Positions 62,027 to 64,000 of a DNA stretch of 64,000 nt are shown piece by piece. Source of the DNA: Marinobacter salexigens (lineage in GTDB: Bacteria; Pseudomonadota; Gammaproteobacteria; Pseudomonadales; Oleiphilaceae); assembly GCF_002806945.1 (NCBI RefSeq), contig NZ_NIHC01000001.1, positions 992,001 through 1,056,000 on the forward strand, given 5' to 3'. Numbering within the stretch: the first letter of the stretch is position 1; each line of letters opens with the position of its first letter. Under the pieces are notes generated by a model that saw nothing but the letters and a program-made list of their open reading frames with translations, was not told where the DNA came from and made no database searches. The position numbers and the translations under genes were made by a program.

Positions 62027-63946
62027 ATGACAAGAAAAACACACCAATGGCAGCGTTGGACCAAGATACCGCTCGCCGTGGCAGTGGCAGCCGGCATGTC
62101 TGGCCAAGCGTCTGCGTACTCATTCTATCTCGGCGATGTAGAGGCGCAGTTTAACACCACGCTGTCTGCAGGCGCCGGCTGGCGTACCCAGAATCAGGAT
62201 AAACGCCTGATTTCCCAGGGTAACCTCGGGCCGGAGTATGCGCCTGTTTCAGCGGGCGGAGATCCTAATTTTGCAAACATCGGCTCGTCTACGAACAACT
62301 ACGACGACGGCAACCTTAACTTTGATAAGGGCGACACCTACTCCAAGATCGTGAAAGGCAACAGTGAACTGTTCCTTGATTACGCGGTGGATAGTCAATA
62401 CCTGACTCGCGTAGGTGGTTTGTTGCGTGGCCTTTACTGGTACGACTTCGAGCTGAAAGATGAGTCGCGCGCGGTAGATGATGTTGGACAGCGTCGCGAA
62501 CTGAACAGAAAAGCGAAAGATAACGCTTCCGGCGGTGAGATTCTGGATGCCTACGTGTTCACAGATTGGTATCTGGGTGATGTTCCCCTGAGTGTTCGCT
62601 ACGGTAAGCAAGTAGTCAGCTGGGGTGAGAGCACCTTCATTCAGGGCGGTATCAACGTTATCAACCCGGTTGACGTTCCTGCCTTCCGTGCACCTGGCTC
62701 CGAGCTGAAAGACGCCTTGCTGCCAGTTGAAATGTTTTACCTGTCGGCCGGTGTCACAGAAAACCTGACGGTCGAAACCTTTATCCAGACGGACTGGGAA
62801 CCGGTTCGCCCGGATGACTGCGGCACATTCTTCTCAACCAGTGATTTTGCTGCCGATGGATGTGGACCGATTCTGCTGGCTGGCGCCTTGCCCGACTCTC
62901 AGGCCTACGCCCAAGGCTTTGTTGCTCCCCGTCTGGGTGATCAGGAAGCCGACTCAAAAGATCAGTTCGGTGTAGCGCTGCGCTGGTATGTTCCAGCTCT
63001 GAACGACTCAGAAATCGGGCTCTACTACATCAAATACAATAGCCGCCTGCCTTACGTTAACGGCTTGGTGAACAACCCGGCATCTCCGAAGCCGGGCCAG
63101 CAGAATGATCCTTCATTGCCATACTCGCAGTTCCCCAGTTACTACATGGCGTATCCGGAGAACATTAATCTCTATGGCATCAGTATCAACACGACCACCC
63201 CGGGTGGTTGGTCGCTGGGTGCAGAATACAGCTTCCGTGAGAACGTGCCCTTGCAGTGGAATGCGTTTGAGCTGATTTTTGGTGGTATCCAGCAGCGGGG
63301 ACCGAATGGAGAGGTTCTGAGTAAGTTGGAAGCGCAGCGTATTGAGGAAGCCGGTGGTCCGGGGGCAAACCTTGCAGGCAAGCCGTCTGAAGGCTTCGAC
63401 CGGTTTAAGGTTTCCCAGGCTCAGTTCACTTTGATCAAATTCTTTGATCAGATTATGGGTGCAAGCCGTGTGTCGCTCATTACCGAGTTTGGTGCGACCT
63501 ACGTGCACGACTTGCCAGATTATGATGAGGCGCGTTACGGGCGCTCTGGCACCTTCGGTATCGGTGAGATTCCCTTGGCGAGCCTCGGTGGCGCTGATTT
63601 CTGTGCCTTGGGTGGAAATGCCAACATCAACTACTGCAACAACGAAGGCTTTACGACATCCTTCTCCTGGGGCTATCGCTCACGTCTGGTCTGGGATTAC
63701 CCGAACGTCTTTGCTGGTATCAACCTTTCTCCGCAGTTGGCGTGGAGCCATGACGTGAAAGGCTATAGCCCGCAGCCTGGCGGTGCCTTCAACGAAGGCA
63801 GCAAAGCTATCGGATTGTCGCTGCAGGGCGTTTATCAAAACAGAATCACCGGCAATATCGGTTACACAAACTTTTTCGGTGGCAAGCCGTATAACGAGAT
63901 GACTGACCGGGATTTCGTGAGTGCCAGCGTTTCCTACTCATTCTGA
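62027..63946 (+). CDS. DUF1302 outer-membrane protein
   Basis: 639 residues from MTRKTHQWQRWTKIPLAVAV, chosen because it gives a good signal peptide cleaved near GQASA. An in-frame ATG at 61973 would add 18 residues. The mature part starts YSFYLGDVEAQFNTTLSAGAGWRT, has alternating beta strands, and ends SASVSYSF with a C-terminal Phe, as expected for a porin-like barrel. DUF1302 proteins are common in marine gammaproteobacteria, often beside a DUF1329 lipoprotein, and have been tied to hydrophobic or sterol/lipid uptake; the substrate here is unknown. Confidence 0.88.
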   Translation: MTRKTHQWQRWTKIPLAVAVAAGMSGQASAYSFYLGDVEAQFNTTLSAGAGWRTQNQDKRLISQGNLGPEYAPVSAGGDPNFANIGSSTNNYDDGNLNFDKGDTYSKIVKGNSELFLDYAVDSQYLTRVGGLLRGLYWYDFELKDESRAVDDVGQRRELNRKAKDNASGGEILDAYVFTDWYLGDVPLSVRYGKQVVSWGESTFIQGGINVINPVDVPAFRAPGSELKDALLPVEMFYLSAGVTENLTVETFIQTDWEPVRPDDCGTFFSTSDFAADGCGPILLAGALPDSQAYAQGFVAPRLGDQEADSKDQFGVALRWYVPALNDSEIGLYYIKYNSRLPYVNGLVNNPASPKPGQQNDPSLPYSQFPSYYMAYPENINLYGISINTTTPGGWSLGAEYSFRENVPLQWNAFELIFGGIQQRGPNGEVLSKLEAQRIEEAGGPGANLAGKPSEGFDRFKVSQAQFTLIKFFDQIMGASRVSLITEFGATYVHDLPDYDEARYGRSGTFGIGEIPLASLGGADFCALGGNANINYCNNEGFTTSFSWGYRSRLVWDYPNVFAGINLSPQLAWSHDVKGYSPQPGGAFNEGSKAIGLSLQGVYQNRITGNIGYTNFFGGKPYNEMTDRDFVSASVSYSF

Positions 63947-63979
63947 ACCGTCAAGAATTCGTTTAACGAGGTAATTTAA

Positions 63980-64000
63980 ATGAAACTAAGCAAGAAATTA
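63980..64000 (+). CDS. Start of next gene, probably DUF1329 family (truncated by window)
   Basis: ATG with cgagg upstream, reading MKLSKKL to the window edge, which looks like the start of a signal peptide. 33 bp after the DUF1302 stop. The DUF1329 suggestion rests only on the usual gene pairing; the product is not visible here. Confidence 0.45.

Overview
The window looks like a chromosomal core region of a gammaproteobacterium close to Pseudomonas, most likely a marine Marinobacter-type organism. This rests on gene order and protein character: pycR divergent from pycA-pycB; mlaFEDCB-ibaG-murA-hisG-hisD-hisC; kdsD-kdsC-lptCAB-rpoN-hpf-ptsN-rapZ-ptsO; ybeZ-ybeY-ybeX-lnt; mreBCD-maf-rng-yhdP; a short-form HisG; GatCAB; tandem long acyl-CoA dehydrogenases; and a DUF1302 outer-membrane protein. 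No phage, insertion sequence, CRISPR array, tRNA or rRNA gene was recognised. Genus is an inference.

Layout: 1-3.9 kb, two tandem acyl-CoA dehydrogenases, each followed by a terminator. 3.9-5 kb, a secreted endonuclease-I-like protein that appears to lack its catalytic residues, and a small coiled-coil protein. 5-10 kb, leuS-lptE-holA with ybeL divergent. 10-16 kb, lnt, ybeX, ybeY, phoH-like ybeZ and miaB. 16-18.5 kb, trmH, a decayed toxin-antitoxin locus and a YejK-type nucleoid protein. 18.7-21.3 kb, cysDN, with a vestigial APS-kinase tail on CysN. 21.5-24.3 kb, a PilZ protein, rimO and a beta carbonic anhydrase. 24.3-28.7 kb, pyruvate carboxylase subunits and a LysR regulator. 29-32.3 kb, gatCAB. 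32.6-41 kb, cell-shape and envelope genes mreBCD-maf-rng-yhdP. 41-50.4 kb, darP, mgtE, the nitrogen PTS/rpoN group, LPS transport genes and KDO synthesis. 50.7-54 kb, the Mla phospholipid transport operon and ibaG. 54-59.7 kb, murA, hisG, hisD, hisC and a Nif3-like gene. 60-62 kb, divergent zapG/zapE. 62-64 kb, a DUF1302 porin-like protein and the start of the next gene.

The genes form functional blocks. The envelope dominates: lptABCE for LPS export, kdsCD for KDO, mla for lipid asymmetry, murA and mreBCD for the wall, yhdP for phospholipid traffic. Carbon and bicarbonate metabolism are linked by a likely pycA-pycB-can transcript. Tendencies toward translation and RNA modification appear in leuS, gatCAB, miaB, rimO, trmH, ybeY, rng, hpf and darP.

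The most striking unexplained signal is a dispersed set of 13 long intergenic palindromes. Each has 19-29 bp outer arms whose distal part is unique to its locus but nearly perfectly self-complementary, enclosing one of two shared cores. The commoner core carries two further small hairpins with paired base changes between copies. They sit in convergent, codirectional and divergent gaps, so they are not just terminators. One copy carries about 80 extra bases with three more hairpins. Other points worth following are an apparent AUU start for mreC, the pseudoenzyme-like endonuclease and the degenerate CysC tail.
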